A stretch of 64,000 bases of DNA from Pleodorina starrii. Lineage: Eukaryota; Chlorophyta; Chlorophyceae; Chlamydomonadales; Volvocaceae. How positions within the stretch are numbered: position 1 is the first letter of the stretch; every line of letters begins with the position of its first letter. The position numbers and the translations under genes are program-made. Positions 63,280-64,000 of this stretch are shown piece after piece. The DNA is taken from assembly GCA_030267565.1 (NCBI GenBank), contig BRXU01000051.1, positions 1-64,000 of the forward strand. The letters run 5' to 3'. The notes under the pieces are model-generated. The model had not been told where the DNA came from, searched no databases, and saw only the letters and a program-made list of their open reading frames with translations.

Positions 63280-64000
63280 GAAACTACCGTAGAACTGTTG
63301 GAAACGTGGAATAGAGCAGCTAGGACTCGGACTGGGACTCGGACTAGGACTCGGACTAGGACTGAGTCGCGGTGGGACGAGGCCGCTCAAGCTCCCAACT
63401 CCTACCCGCTGGGGCGGTTGGGCCCCAGCGTTGGCGGAGCGGACCCGTAAAAGCTGAGCTGCGCTCAGCTTAGCTCTAGTTTGGTGGACGGACTACTCTG
63501 TCCGAGCGAGCCGACCCGAACGAGCTGGGCTGAGCTGGGCTGAGCTGGGGGCTGACTGAGTGTCTGAGCTGACTGAGTAGCTGAGACTGCGTCGGGCTGG
63601 CGACTGCAGCGCAGGGCTGAGCCCGCGTGGCTGACACCCCGGCGGCAAGGGGGCGAGAGCGGGAAACGCGCGGTAAGCGGAAAACGTTGAACAAGTTGGG
63701 GGCTGGAGACTGGGTTGCACAGCGGGTTCGGGTTCGGGGTGGGCAGGGTGGGGAGACGGGCAGCGGGAGCGGGCAGCGGGGGCGCTGCTCCTCCGTCGGG
63801 TGATGGGAGAGAGGGAGAGTGTGAGTGTGTTGGAGGGAGGCGGCGGAGAGGGGGGCGGGGAAGAGAGGGGACGTGGGAAGGTGTCTCCACACTTCAGAAC
63901 GAACACAATTTCAGCTTCGCGACCCTGCTTGCCAGACTTGAATGGCAGAGACCTTCGGAAGGGTAGGGCTGGTGGGGCAACTCGTGTGCTTGGGTGTGTG
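63280..64000. other. LysRS 3' flank; no further gene recognised
   Basis: A GGACT/CGGACT hexamer run at 63322-63364, then AGCTGAG-rich units (63508-63590). No TGTAA polyadenylation signal was found up to the window end, and the open frames are shadows of GC-rich sequence. Confidence 0.6.

Overview
This is nuclear DNA of a green alga, most likely a volvocine or related Chlamydomonadales species. The coding exons are very GC-rich and have GC-rich third codon positions. Each gene is cut by many GT-AG introns full of microsatellites and minisatellites. Proteins carry long Ala, Gly, Gln and His runs. Intronic telomere-type repeats are of the CCCTAAAA kind (TTTTAGGG on the other strand), the Chlamydomonas telomere unit. 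A complete photosystem I PsaF precursor of 227 residues with a bipartite thylakoid-lumen transit peptide sits at 50833-52235.

Seven protein genes can be built exon by exon with matching intron phases. From left to right they are: the C-terminal part of the DNA-repair protein Ku70 (+, 217-8191, start lost off the left edge); an AP2/ERF-type transcription factor with a 1.4-kb-residue low-complexity tail (+, 11034-16887); the type B histone acetyltransferase HAT1 (+, 21333-28285); a single-pass membrane glycoside hydrolase of clan GH-A (-, 41900-32638); the TOR-pathway protein TIP41 (-, 49892-45726); PsaF (-, 52235-50833); and lysyl-tRNA synthetase (+, 54338-63279). These are unrelated housekeeping and nuclear functions. 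Nothing suggests an operon or a functional cluster. HAT1 and the glycoside hydrolase converge, PsaF and LysRS diverge, and the three minus-strand genes run in tandem.

The rest of the window is intron and intergenic DNA built from satellites and several dispersed short repeat families present in both orientations. The most interesting is a roughly 110-120 bp element (four copies) flanked by CA-rich arrays. Its hairpin keeps an identical GGTTAG loop while the stem changes on both sides, which suggests a conserved RNA structure. Other families are a TATAAAG...GGAGACGGCG element, a 'TATCCACGTATAGGCCGGAG' element, a 'CATATCACTCCCTGACCCC' element and a 'GCTGCAACC' element. There is also a 0.7-kb duplicated segment with a conserved 92-codon open frame (29340 and 42510 regions); one copy is split by an AT-richer insert of about 1.3 kb. 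An AT-rich open frame upstream of PsaF (52345-52569) looks foreign. I found no rRNA, tRNA or CRISPR array.
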